From assembly GCA_965365445.1 (NCBI GenBank), contig CBDUBS010000155.1:1-8618 (forward strand): DNA of 8,618 nucleotides. The letters are read 5' to 3'. The notes beneath the pieces are model-generated. The model was not told where the DNA came from. It saw nothing but the letters and a program-made list of their open reading frames with translations, and ran no database searches. This DNA is from CBDUBS01 sp965365445 (GTDB lineage: Bacteria; Bacteroidota; Rhodothermia; Rhodothermales; DASSAV01). Below are positions 1-6,219 of this stretch, one piece after another; the stretch's first letter is position 1; each line of letters starts with the position of its first letter. Both the position numbers and the translations under genes were made by a program.

Positions 1-1
1 G

Positions 2-388
2 AGAATTCTCCGCCGAATGGCGCTCAGCAGAAACGAAGAACCCGCCGCCTATCTGTGGGGAGGGGAGACGACCGTTACCGTTCGGGGTAGGGGTAAGGGT
101 GGAAGAAATCAGGAGGTGGCGCTGAGCGCCCTGAACGTTTTGGCCGGGTGGAACAGGCCCTACGCATTCCTGAGCGGCGGTACGGATGGGAAGGACGGTC
201 CAACGGAGGCGGCCGGAGCCTGGGTTTCAGAATCGGTCGCGACCAGAGCGTTCAGGGCGCACCTGGAACCCCCGGCGTTTTTGCAGGATAACGATTCCTG
301 GTCTTTTTTCCGGATGGCAGGGGGATTGCTCTCGACCGGGCCCACGCATACGAATGTGATGGATCTTCAGATTGCTCTCGTCGGGTAG
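2..388 (+). CDS. Glycerate 2-kinase, C-terminal (MOFRL) part, cut by the window edge
   Basis: This is the last 128 residues of a glycerate kinase of the MOFRL type (GckA/TtuD family), which phosphorylates D-glycerate, usually to 2-phosphoglycerate, in the cytoplasm and feeds it into glycolysis. The reading frame is open to the left edge (codons from base 2), so the ATG at 17 is almost certainly internal; family members are about 420-450 residues. Visible family motifs, numbered from the first codon seen, are GGRNQE at 33-38, a glycine-rich GGTDGKDGPTEAAGA block at 59-73, and the C-terminal STGPTHTNVMD at 111-121. The last of these is the usual end of the family, so the stop at 386-388 looks genuine and not a truncation. 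The upstream neighbour is not visible, so operon membership is unknown. A small hairpin follows the stop. The family assignment is firm; the exact substrate (glycerate or hydroxypyruvate-pathway variants) is inferred. Confidence 0.9.
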   Translation, partial: RILRRMALSRNEEPAAYLWGGETTVTVRGRGKGGRNQEVALSALNVLAGWNRPYAFLSGGTDGKDGPTEAAGAWVSESVATRAFRAHLEPPAFLQDNDSWSFFRMAGGLLSTGPTHTNVMDLQIALVG

Positions 389-395
389 CGGATGC

Positions 396-418
396 GCGAG
401 CACTGTCCTTGCTCGTTT
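396..418 (+). terminator. Weak terminator-like hairpin after the glycerate kinase gene
   Basis: A perfect six-base inverted repeat CGAGCA (397-402) / TGCTCG (410-415) with a seven-base loop begins nine bases after the glycerate kinase stop. One G-T wobble pair can extend it to 396-416. Only three T residues follow (416-418), so it would be a weak intrinsic terminator. Six-base repeats of this spacing occur by chance fairly often; its position directly after a stop is the main support. Confidence 0.35.
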
Positions 419-524
419 GCACCGAGGCTGTTATCCGTCGTTACCAGCCTGCAATCTCTCGCACCATCGGGAGCAACCCCGCCGGTGTCTCGTAGCCGTT
501 ACCGTGAACCCACAAAACGGATAC

Positions 525-530
525 GAGAGG
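525..530 (+). promoter_or_regulatory. Ribosome binding site (GAGAGG) of the 204-residue protein
   Basis: GAGAGG lies nine bases before the ATG at 540 and supports that start. The 151-base gap before it (389-539) contains the hairpin at 396-418 and otherwise nothing I can name. I found no convincing TTTG/TAnnTTTG promoter pair in it. Confidence 0.5.
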
Positions 531-539
531 TAAAGATAT

Positions 540-1154
540 ATGGAAATCCATCAGTCCCGCACTTCGCATTACCAGTTTCGGGCGGAGGATTACCATATCC
601 CCCGTGAGATAGAACACCCTATCGTACCCCTGTCCGAGGTCTCCACGAATACCTTCGTGTGGCTGCAACCGCAGGTATTGCGGGCCGCTTACGAGCTCTG
701 GGGAGACGCGCAAGTGGTCGCCACGCTGCGCTATCGCGGATTGTCTCTCGGTGAAGGGCTGGGGGTTGCCGCAGAGGGCCTCTGGACCTTCGAACATAAC
801 GAAAAGAACCCGAACCGTATCGATATCATCAGCGGGAGTGTACAGGTAGGAACCGTTATTCCCGAGCGATCATTCCGGGACCACATTCTCCTCGATGGAG
901 GATATTCGTACCATTTCGTTCAACAAGGTTTGTCCGAACCTACCGGCGTGATGACCGATGTTCTGGGACATACCATTTTGCGAAGCTCACCCTTCCCGGG
1001 GGGGGCGCCCAGGATGCGCGTACACGTAAACGGCAAAATGCGGGCGATGAAGCATATGCCGATGCTGCTGGTGCTGGGGCAGTATCTGTTTCTTTCCCGG
1101 TCGGGGCAGCGTTTTGGGTCCGGGCGGCCTGCTACGGGCCGTTTGGTGGGATAG
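540..1154 (+). CDS. Hypothetical protein, 204 residues, possibly Tubby/scramblase-like fold
   Basis: I do not recognise this protein with certainty. No signal peptide or clear membrane span is visible; the one hydrophobic stretch, MPMLLVLGQYLFL at residues 174-186 near the C-terminus, is short. From about residue 50 the sequence looks like a series of short beta strands separated by glycines and turns: a tract rich in small residues (69-80), then a W-F pair (82-84), an RI-I-G-V-VGTV stretch (93-107), and a TDVLGHTIL motif (139-147). This pattern loosely recalls the Tubby-C/LURP/scramblase-like beta-barrel proteins of bacteria, but the resemblance is by eye only. The last 18 residues are Gly/Arg-rich and look disordered. 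The start at 540 is backed by a GAGAGG ribosome binding site. It is flanked by gaps of 151 and 87 bases, so it is probably transcribed alone, and the neighbours give no clue to its role. Codon use resembles the surrounding genes, so it is likely a real resident gene. Confidence 0.75.
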   Translation: MEIHQSRTSHYQFRAEDYHIPREIEHPIVPLSEVSTNTFVWLQPQVLRAAYELWGDAQVVATLRYRGLSLGEGLGVAAEGLWTFEHNEKNPNRIDIISGSVQVGTVIPERSFRDHILLDGGYSYHFVQQGLSEPTGVMTDVLGHTILRSSPFPGGAPRMRVHVNGKMRAMKHMPMLLVLGQYLFLSRSGQRFGSGRPATGRLVG

Positions 1155-1160
1155 GAGCGT

Positions 1161-1191
1161 TCTGCCGCAGCGGCCAAAAGGAGTAGTTTTT
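1161..1191 (+). promoter_or_regulatory. Candidate Bacteroidota-type promoter for the DUF255-thiolase unit
   Basis: TCTG at 1161-1164 is followed by exactly 19 bases and then TAGTTTTT at 1184-1191. This resembles the Bacteroidota consensus (-33 TTTG, about 19-21 bases, -7 TAnnTTTG) with one mismatch in each element. Transcription would begin near 1195, leaving a leader of about 47 bases before the ATG at 1242, much like the terC promoter further on. A GGAGTA/TGCTCC imperfect inverted repeat at 1180-1198 overlaps the -7 element but may be chance. Confidence 0.4.
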
Positions 1192-1230
1192 CGTGCTCCC
1201 GGAACGGCGAATGAACGGGTTACGGGATGC

Positions 1231-1235
1231 AGGGG
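1231..1235 (+). promoter_or_regulatory. Ribosome binding site (AGGGG) that decides the DUF255 start
   Basis: AGGGG sits six bases before the ATG at 1242. It lies inside the longer reading frame that opens at 1227, so it favours 1242 over 1227 as the true start. Nothing comparable lies at the right distance from 1227. Confidence 0.55.
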
Positions 1236-1241
1236 TACGAT

Positions 1242-3335
1242 ATGACGCACATGAATCGGTTGGGAGCGGAGGCGAGCCCCTATCTACAGCAACATCGCTT
1301 CAACCCGGTTGACTGGTATCCATGGGGAGAGGAAGCCTTCGCGCGGGCGCGAGCGGAGGACAAACCCATTTTTCTATCGATCGGTTACGCCACATGCCAC
1401 TGGTGCCACGTAATGGAGCGGGAATCGTTCGAGGATGAAGAAGTAGCCCGCCTGATGAACAGGGTATTCGTGTCCATAAAAGTTGACCGGGAGGAAAGAC
1501 CGGATATCGATCATATTTACATGTCCGTTTGTCAGGCGATTACCGGCCATGGAGGGTGGCCGCTAACGGTAGTGATGACTCCGGCGGCCGAGCCGTTTTA
1601 CGTCGCGACGTATCTGCCGAAAACCGGTCGGCAGGGACGTCCGGGGATGCTGGATCTCATACCCGGCATCGAGCGGGTGTGGAAGGAGGAACGGAACAAG
1701 GTAGCCGATTCCGCCGCGCACATCGTTCGGTCGCTCAACCAGCAGTCGGTCGCGCCGGATGGCGACGATTCTTTTACGGTCGCGTTGCTCGACCGCGCCT
1801 TTGACCAGCTCAAAAGCCGGTACGACGGTGCCTCGGGAGGTTTCGCGCCGGCGCCCAAGTTTCCTACGCCCCACCACCTGCAATTTCTCCTTCGGTACTG
1901 GAAGCGATCCGGCAACGGGGAAGCGCTGGAAATGGTGCGGCGCACGCTCGACCAGATGCGTCTCGGGGGGATTTATGACCACATCGGATATGGATTCCAC
2001 CGCTATGCAACGGATGCTAGCTGGCGGGTTCCCCATTTCGAGAAGATGATTTACGATCAGGCCGGCCTGCTTGCGACCTATGTGGAAGGTTATCAGGCAA
2101 CCGGCGACGAACGGTATGCCGACGTGGCCCGAGAAATAGCCGGGTACGTACTGCGAGATATGACCTCCCCGGAGGGAGGCTTCTTTTCCGCCGAGGACGC
2201 CGATAGCGAAGGGCGCGAGGGGGCGTATTACCTGTGGACGGAGCGTGAATTGCTGGACGTACTGGGACCGGAGCAGACCGAGTTGGTTCGGTTGGTTTTC
2301 AACACCACTCCCGAGGGCAATTTCAATGAAGAGGCCACCGGAAGGCGCACCGGCGAAAACATCCTCTTCATGCGAGCGCCGATCGAAAAAATCGGCGAGG
2401 AGTCGGGATCGGACCTTCCTGCGCTGCGACGTCGCATGGAGGAAGTGCGCCGAACGTTGTTTGCTTACCGGCGCAATCGTGTCCCTCCGCTGAAGGACGA
2501 TAAGGTATTGACGGATTGGAACGGTCTGATGATTGGCGCCCTGGCAAACGCCGGAGCCGTTCTCGATGAACCGTCTTTCATCGCGGCCGCACGGAAAGCA
2601 GCCGACTTCGTGCTTTCCACTCTCATGAGTGAGGACGGCAAACTGCGGCATCGTTTTCGACAGGGCGAGGCGGGCGTGCAAGCCAATCTGGATGACTATG
2701 CCTTTTTCGTTCACGGGCTCATCGTTTTATACGAGGCTTCGTTCGAGCCGGCGTACCTGGAGGAGGCATTCCGGCTGAGCGACGTGCAGATGAACCATTT
2801 CGGAAAGCCCGGCGGGGGTTTTTTCTTTACCCCCGATGACGGCGAGCGATTGATCACCCGGCCGCTGGAAACCTACGACGGCGCTACGCCCTCCGGCAAC
2901 GCTGTGTCGCTGCTGAACCTGCTGCGGTTGGCTCGCCTCTCCGGCGATCCGGAACGGGAGGAAAGCGCCCACCGGCAGGCTCGTTTCTGCGCGGCCTATG
3001 CTGCACGCTATCCCTCTGCCTTCACGGCAGCCTTGATTGGGGCGGATTATATACTGGGCCCATCCTTCGAGGTCGTTCTCGTTGGGGAGACGACGTCCGC
3101 GGAAGCCGCGCCGATGCTGCGTGGTGTACGTTCGGCATTCATTCCGAACAAGGTTGTGCTTAAACGACCGGAAGAAGGGGAGGCATTGACCTCGTTGGCC
3201 CCATATATTCACTCGATGAAGCGCCTGGAAGGTCGCTTTACCGCCTACATATGCCGGGACATGACCTGCAATCAACCGACGTCGGATCCGGCCGAATTGC
3301 TCCGGCAACTGACTGCCATTGAAAACCCGTCCTGA
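1242..3335 (+). CDS. DUF255 / YyaL-type thioredoxin-domain protein
   Basis: A 697-residue protein of the YyaL/SPATA20 family, the usual length for the family (about 680-700). The N-terminal ~165 residues form a thioredoxin-like domain: the family signature SPYLQQH-FNPVDWYPW near residue 11, a CHWC redox-type motif at 52-55, KVDREERPDID at 80-90, and GGWPLTVVMTP at 104-114. The rest resembles an (alpha/alpha)6 six-hairpin glycosidase-like barrel, with conserved stretches GGFAPAPKF near 199, HFEKM at 265-269, EDADSEG near residue 317, DDKVLTDWNG at 419-428 and the C-terminal AYICRDMTC. The protein lacks a signal peptide and should be cytoplasmic. The biochemical role of the family is not established, so neither a disulfide reaction nor a sugar substrate can be assigned. 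The start at 1242 is chosen over 1227 (five residues longer) because of the AGGGG site and because homologues begin just before the N-R-L motif. The thiolase gene follows after 17 bases, suggesting cotranscription. Confidence 0.93.
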   Translation: MTHMNRLGAEASPYLQQHRFNPVDWYPWGEEAFARARAEDKPIFLSIGYATCHWCHVMERESFEDEEVARLMNRVFVSIKVDREERPDIDHIYMSVCQAITGHGGWPLTVVMTPAAEPFYVATYLPKTGRQGRPGMLDLIPGIERVWKEERNKVADSAAHIVRSLNQQSVAPDGDDSFTVALLDRAFDQLKSRYDGASGGFAPAPKFPTPHHLQFLLRYWKRSGNGEALEMVRRTLDQMRLGGIYDHIGYGFHRYATDASWRVPHFEKMIYDQAGLLATYVEGYQATGDERYADVAREIAGYVLRDMTSPEGGFFSAEDADSEGREGAYYLWTERELLDVLGPEQTELVRLVFNTTPEGNFNEEATGRRTGENILFMRAPIEKIGEESGSDLPALRRRMEEVRRTLFAYRRNRVPPLKDDKVLTDWNGLMIGALANAGAVLDEPSFIAAARKAADFVLSTLMSEDGKLRHRFRQGEAGVQANLDDYAFFVHGLIVLYEASFEPAYLEEAFRLSDVQMNHFGKPGGGFFFTPDDGERLITRPLETYDGATPSGNAVSLLNLLRLARLSGDPEREESAHRQARFCAAYAARYPSAFTAALIGADYILGPSFEVVLVGETTSAEAAPMLRGVRSAFIPNKVVLKRPEEGEALTSLAPYIHSMKRLEGRFTAYICRDMTCNQPTSDPAELLRQLTAIENPS

Positions 3336-3352
3336 AAAGTCTGACCACGCCC

Positions 3353-4564
3353 ATGCCGAAAAACGCTTCTTTCCCCACCGTATATATCCTTTCAGCGGTT
3401 CGCACACCGATAGGCCGATTCGGAGGAGTGTTCAAAGAGGCGCCCCCGGTCGAACTGGGTGCTGTCGCCATGCGGGGCGCTCTGGAATCAGCCGGGCTTC
3501 AGGGAGAGGACCTGGATGTATACGTGTTCGGCAACGTCCTTCGGGCCGGTCACGGCCAGCTCATTCCCCGGCAGGCGGCCTTCAAAGCGGGCATACCCGA
3601 AACGGTAGATGGCTTTGCGGTGGATATGGTTTGCTCATCCGGGATGATGAGTCTGATAAATGCGGCCGCTCTGATCGCTTCGGGGCAGGCGGATGTCGTA
3701 CTGGCCGGGGGGGTGGAATCGATGTCGCAGACGGGGTTTTACCTCTCCGCGCGCGCCCGCTGGGGGTATAAGTTTCTTCTGGGCAATCCGGAGCACGTCA
3801 CGGATTTGCTCCTGCATGACGGATTGACCGACCCGATAACCGGAGAGGCCATGGGCGTCCAGGCCGAGCGTATAGCGGACGAGCATGGTATCCGACGCGA
3901 GGAACTGGATGAAGTGGCTGTGCAATCGCACCGTCGGGCAGCCGAGGCCGACGAAAAAGGATGGTTTGCAGACGAGATCGTCCCGGTAGAGGTGCGGCAG
4001 CGTAAGGATATAGTAGTTGTAAGCAATGATGAGGGCGTTCGTCCGGAAACGGACATGGACTCCCTGTCGAAGCTCAAACCGGCGTTCGACCGAAGCGGAG
4101 TGCTCACGGCGGGGAACAGCAGTCAGATCAGCGACGGCGCATCCGCCCTCGTGCTGGCGTCGGAAGCCTACATGAAAAGGTCGGGCCGTACCCCGTTGGG
4201 CCGGATCGTCGGAACGGGTTGGGCAGCCGGAGAGACGTGGCGTTTTCCGGAAGCGCCAATGCCTGCCGTACAAGCGCTGCTGGACCGATGGGGATGGACG
4301 CTCTCCGACTTCGACCTTTTCGAGAACAATGAAGCATTTGCGCTCAATAACCTGCTTTTCAGCCGGTCGCTCGACGTTCCCCTGGACCGGATAAACGTAC
4401 ACGGGGGAGCGGTTGCCCTGGGACACCCGATCGGCGCTTCCGGCGCGCGCATCGTAACCACCCTGCTGCACGCATTGAGGAGGCGCGGGGTTCGGCGCGG
4501 GCTGGCCGCTATTTGTCATGGCACCGGCGGCGGCACGGCGCTCGCTGTGGAGGCAGCGGGATAA
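3353..4564 (+). CDS. Thiolase family protein (acetyl-CoA C-acyltransferase)
   Basis: A 403-residue thiolase, a normal length for the family. Thiolases either condense two acetyl-CoA into acetoacetyl-CoA or cleave 3-ketoacyl-CoA at the end of beta-oxidation; the sequence alone does not tell which. All catalytic landmarks are present: the nucleophilic cysteine C94 in DMVCSSGM, GGVESMS at 119-125, AGNSSQISDGASA at 253-265, NEAFA at 326-330, the catalytic histidine H358 in GHPIGASGARI, and the second catalytic cysteine C388. The motif around C388 reads CHGTGGG and not the commoner C-x-GGG-x-G, with the same spacing, so activity should be kept. The N-terminus (VYILSAVRTPIGRFGG, residues 10-25) fits the family and supports the ATG at 3353, although no clear ribosome binding site precedes it. 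It lies 17 bases after the DUF255 gene. No beta-oxidation dehydrogenase or hydratase, nor polyhydroxybutyrate gene, is adjacent, so context does not decide the direction of the reaction. Confidence 0.93.
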   Translation: MPKNASFPTVYILSAVRTPIGRFGGVFKEAPPVELGAVAMRGALESAGLQGEDLDVYVFGNVLRAGHGQLIPRQAAFKAGIPETVDGFAVDMVCSSGMMSLINAAALIASGQADVVLAGGVESMSQTGFYLSARARWGYKFLLGNPEHVTDLLLHDGLTDPITGEAMGVQAERIADEHGIRREELDEVAVQSHRRAAEADEKGWFADEIVPVEVRQRKDIVVVSNDEGVRPETDMDSLSKLKPAFDRSGVLTAGNSSQISDGASALVLASEAYMKRSGRTPLGRIVGTGWAAGETWRFPEAPMPAVQALLDRWGWTLSDFDLFENNEAFALNNLLFSRSLDVPLDRINVHGGAVALGHPIGASGARIVTTLLHALRRRGVRRGLAAICHGTGGGTALAVEAAG

Positions 4565-4599
4565 ATCCGGCAATTCAACCAGATCGAAACATCGGAACG

Positions 4600-4630
4600 T
4601 TTGTTCTGACCGACCCTCTCCCTACTTTCG
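4600..4630 (+). promoter_or_regulatory. Bacteroidota-type promoter for terC-mpg
   Basis: TTTG at 4600-4603, exactly 19 bases, then TACTTTCG at 4623-4630. This matches the Bacteroidota -33/-7 consensus (TTTG, N19-21, TAnnTTTG) with a single mismatch. The expected transcription start is near 4634, giving a leader of about 45 bases to the ATG at 4679. It is the best promoter candidate in the window and sits in the 114-base gap between the thiolase and terC. Confidence 0.55.
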
Positions 4631-4646
4631 CGTGCATTCCCGCGAA
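4627..4646. promoter_or_regulatory. Inverted repeat over the terC transcription start, possible operator
   Basis: TTCGCG (4627-4632) and CGCGAA (4641-4646) form a perfect inverted repeat with an eight-base spacer. It overlaps the end of the proposed -7 element and the expected start of transcription, which is where a repressor site would lie. No T-run follows, so it is not a terminator of the thiolase gene. A six-base repeat in a gap of this size can arise by chance. Confidence 0.3.
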
Positions 4647-4678
4647 TCCCCATCCACTACGTTTTCACTCCGATTTTT

Positions 4679-5455
4679 ATGGAATGGCTCTCCGACCCGC
4701 AAGCCTGGATTGCTCTGGCCACGTTGACGGTGCTAGAAGTCGTACTCGGCATCGATAATATCGTCGTCATCTCCATTCTGACCGGAAAATTGCCGGTAGA
4801 ACAGCAAAAAACGGCTCGACTGGTCGGGCTCGGGCTCGCCATGTTCGCCAGAATCGCCCTGTTATTCTCCATTACGTGGATCATGCAGCTCACGGAGCCG
4901 TTTTTTGAGATCCTCGGACGGGGCATATCAGGAAGGGACCTGATTCTCATCGGAGGCGGCTTGTTTCTGCTGGCCAAGAGCACCCATGAGATTCACAACC
5001 GGCTGGAGGGGGACGATGCATCCGACCCTGCAAAGGTTAAGGGCGGCGTTTCTTTCGCAAGTATCATCATACAGATCTTGCTCATGGACCTGGTGTTCTC
5101 CCTGGATTCGGTCATAACCGCTATCGGTATGGCTAACGAGATTGCCATCATGGTAGCTGCCGTGGTCATTGCGGTTATCATCATGATGTTGTCGGTCAAT
5201 GCCATATCCGACTTCGTACACCGGCATCCGACGGTCAAGATGCTTGCCCTGAGCTTTTTGTTGCTCATCGGGGTGATGCTCATCGCGGAAGGATTCGGGC
5301 AACACGTACCCAAGGGATACATCTACTTCGCGATGGGTTTCTCTGTGCTCGTCGAAATGCTCAACCTGAAGTCGCAGAAAACAGAGAAAGCGCCCATCGA
5401 ACTCAGGAATACGCATGTCGCCAGAAACCTCGGCCATCCCGGACGAAGCGCATGA
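4679..5455 (+). CDS. TerC family integral membrane protein (YgdQ/YoaE-like)
   Basis: A 258-residue inner-membrane protein of the TerC family, close in pattern to the E. coli YgdQ/YoaE branch. Family members have been linked to tellurite resistance and to export of metal ions such as manganese; which applies here is not known. About seven hydrophobic segments are visible, at roughly 10-34, 47-69, 87-101, 126-150, 154-175, 187-206 and 213-229. The two paired acidic motifs of the family are intact inside membrane segments: E-VVLGIDN (E20, D26) and MDLVFSLDS (D137, D143), candidates for metal binding. HPTVKMLALSFLLLIG and EGFGQHVPKGYIYFA (204-218) also match the family. The last ~30 residues form a charged cytoplasm-like tail beyond the usual family end, and its codons contain the ribosome binding site and start of mpg. 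The start at 4679 fits the family N-terminus (MEWLSDPQAW), but no Shine-Dalgarno is seen. Its own promoter lies upstream. Confidence 0.92.
   Translation: MEWLSDPQAWIALATLTVLEVVLGIDNIVVISILTGKLPVEQQKTARLVGLGLAMFARIALLFSITWIMQLTEPFFEILGRGISGRDLILIGGGLFLLAKSTHEIHNRLEGDDASDPAKVKGGVSFASIIIQILLMDLVFSLDSVITAIGMANEIAIMVAAVVIAVIIMMLSVNAISDFVHRHPTVKMLALSFLLLIGVMLIAEGFGQHVPKGYIYFAMGFSVLVEMLNLKSQKTEKAPIELRNTHVARNLGHPGRSA
5405..5408 (+). promoter_or_regulatory. Ribosome binding site (AGGA) of mpg inside terC
   Basis: AGGA lies six bases before the ATG at 5415, within the last codons of terC. It favours the overlapping start at 5415. The alternative ATG at 5466, ten bases after the terC stop, has no such site in front of it. 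Confidence 0.45.
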
Positions 5456-6104
5456 CCCCTGCACGATGACAGGAAGGCCCCTGCCGGCATCATTTTTCAG
5501 CCGAAACACGATAGAGGTAGCACGGGACCTGCTTGGCGCCCTGCTGGTGAAGGAGGAACAGGGGATGCGTCTGACCGGGCGGATCGTAGAGACGGAGGCG
5601 TATACTGCCGATGATCCGGCCTGCCACGCCTGGGGTATCTCTGAAACCTTACCGGAGGCTGTGCGCCGCACCCGACGGGGCTACCGACTTTTCGGATCGC
5701 CGGGTACTGCGTATGTTTATCTGAACTACGGGATGTACTGGCTACTGAATGTAGTTACGGAGCCCGAAGGACGATGCGGCGCGGTGCTCATTCGCGCCGT
5801 CGAGCCGCTGGAAGGCATCGAGACCATGCGCGCCAACCGGCCGCATGTAATGAAAGACGTAGAGCTTACCAACGGGCCGGGTAAACTGACGCTGGCTTTC
5901 GGCATCGACGGCAGCCTGCACGACTGCCCGCTCACCGGGCCGCCCGTTTACTTTGCGGAAGGCTCCGGGGAGTCTTTCGAGATCGCTTCTACATCTCGCA
6001 TCGGCATCCGCCGAGGGGTCGATCTGCCCTGGCGATTCTTCGTCGCGGGGAATGCGTTCATCTCACCGGGACGGCCTTCCGGCCCGATGAGCGGTGAATT
6101 TTGA
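5415..6104 (+). CDS. mpg: 3-methyladenine DNA glycosylase (AAG/Mpg family)
   Basis: A DNA base-excision repair glycosylase of the AAG/Mpg family, which removes alkylated purines such as 3-methyladenine and also hypoxanthine, leaving an abasic site. The 229-residue length is typical for bacterial members. Residues matching the human AAG active site are present: E61 (the catalytic glutamate of ETEAY), Y63, H71 in CHAWG, Y102 and the intercalating tyrosine Y105 in YVYLNYGMY, N112, and R127 in IRAVEPLEG. The NGPGKL motif is at 153-158. The family core begins near L23 (LPASFF), so the first ~20 residues are an extension if 5415 is the start; starting at M18 (base 5466) would remove most of it and the overlap with terC. 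I keep 5415 because of the AGGA site, with moderate certainty. The 41-base overlap implies cotranscription and probably translational coupling with terC. A likely terminator follows the stop. Confidence 0.93.
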   Translation: MSPETSAIPDEAHDPCTMTGRPLPASFFSRNTIEVARDLLGALLVKEEQGMRLTGRIVETEAYTADDPACHAWGISETLPEAVRRTRRGYRLFGSPGTAYVYLNYGMYWLLNVVTEPEGRCGAVLIRAVEPLEGIETMRANRPHVMKDVELTNGPGKLTLAFGIDGSLHDCPLTGPPVYFAEGSGESFEIASTSRIGIRRGVDLPWRFFVAGNAFISPGRPSGPMSGEF

Positions 6105-6114
6105 GCCGGGAATC

Positions 6115-6137
6115 CGGTAGTTGTCTGCCGCGTTTTT
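6115..6137 (+). terminator. Intrinsic terminator after terC-mpg
   Basis: CGGTAG (6115-6120) pairs with CTGCCG (6125-6130) across a TTGT loop, five Watson-Crick pairs and one G-T wobble. After a CG dinucleotide comes a run of five T (6133-6137). It lies ten bases after the mpg stop, as expected for a rho-independent terminator of the terC-mpg transcript. Confidence 0.5.
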
Positions 6138-6144
6138 ACCTTTC
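6137..6144 (+). promoter_or_regulatory. Possible -7 element for alaS
   Basis: TACCTTTC matches TAnnTTTG with one mismatch and lies directly at the end of the terminator T-run. No TTTG is found 19-21 bases upstream, so this is only a half-site. If used, the alaS leader would be about 70 bases. No better candidate was seen in the 115-base gap. Confidence 0.2.
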
Positions 6145-6219
6145 CGTTTTGTCCCCGCGCCGGTTTGCCTTGCACAGGGTAATCGTCCGAACGGCCGGCC
6201 CACGAGAATTGCGACAGTT

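Noticed and set aside
1..10. Perfect ten-base palindrome GAGAATTCTC at the left edge
   Set aside because: It lies within the glycerate kinase coding sequence, so it is most likely a coincidence of codons.
1163..1174. GCC-GCAGC-GGC mini-hairpin after the 204-residue gene as a terminator
   Set aside because: The stem is only three to four base pairs and is followed by A residues, not T.
1227..1241. ATG at 1227 as the start of the DUF255 gene
   Set aside because: The AGGGG site six bases before 1242 and the usual N-terminus of the family favour 1242. The five extra residues match nothing known.
1563..2714. A 383-codon open frame on the minus strand inside the DUF255 gene
   Set aside because: It lies wholly opposite a gene with strong family motifs, and its translation shows no recognisable domain. 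Long antisense frames are common opposite GC-rich coding sequence.
4565..4678. A yybP-ykoY type manganese riboswitch in front of the TerC-family gene
   Set aside because: This riboswitch often precedes TerC-family genes, so I looked for it. The expected leader is only about 45 bases, too short for the roughly 100-base fold, and I could not see the conserved core.
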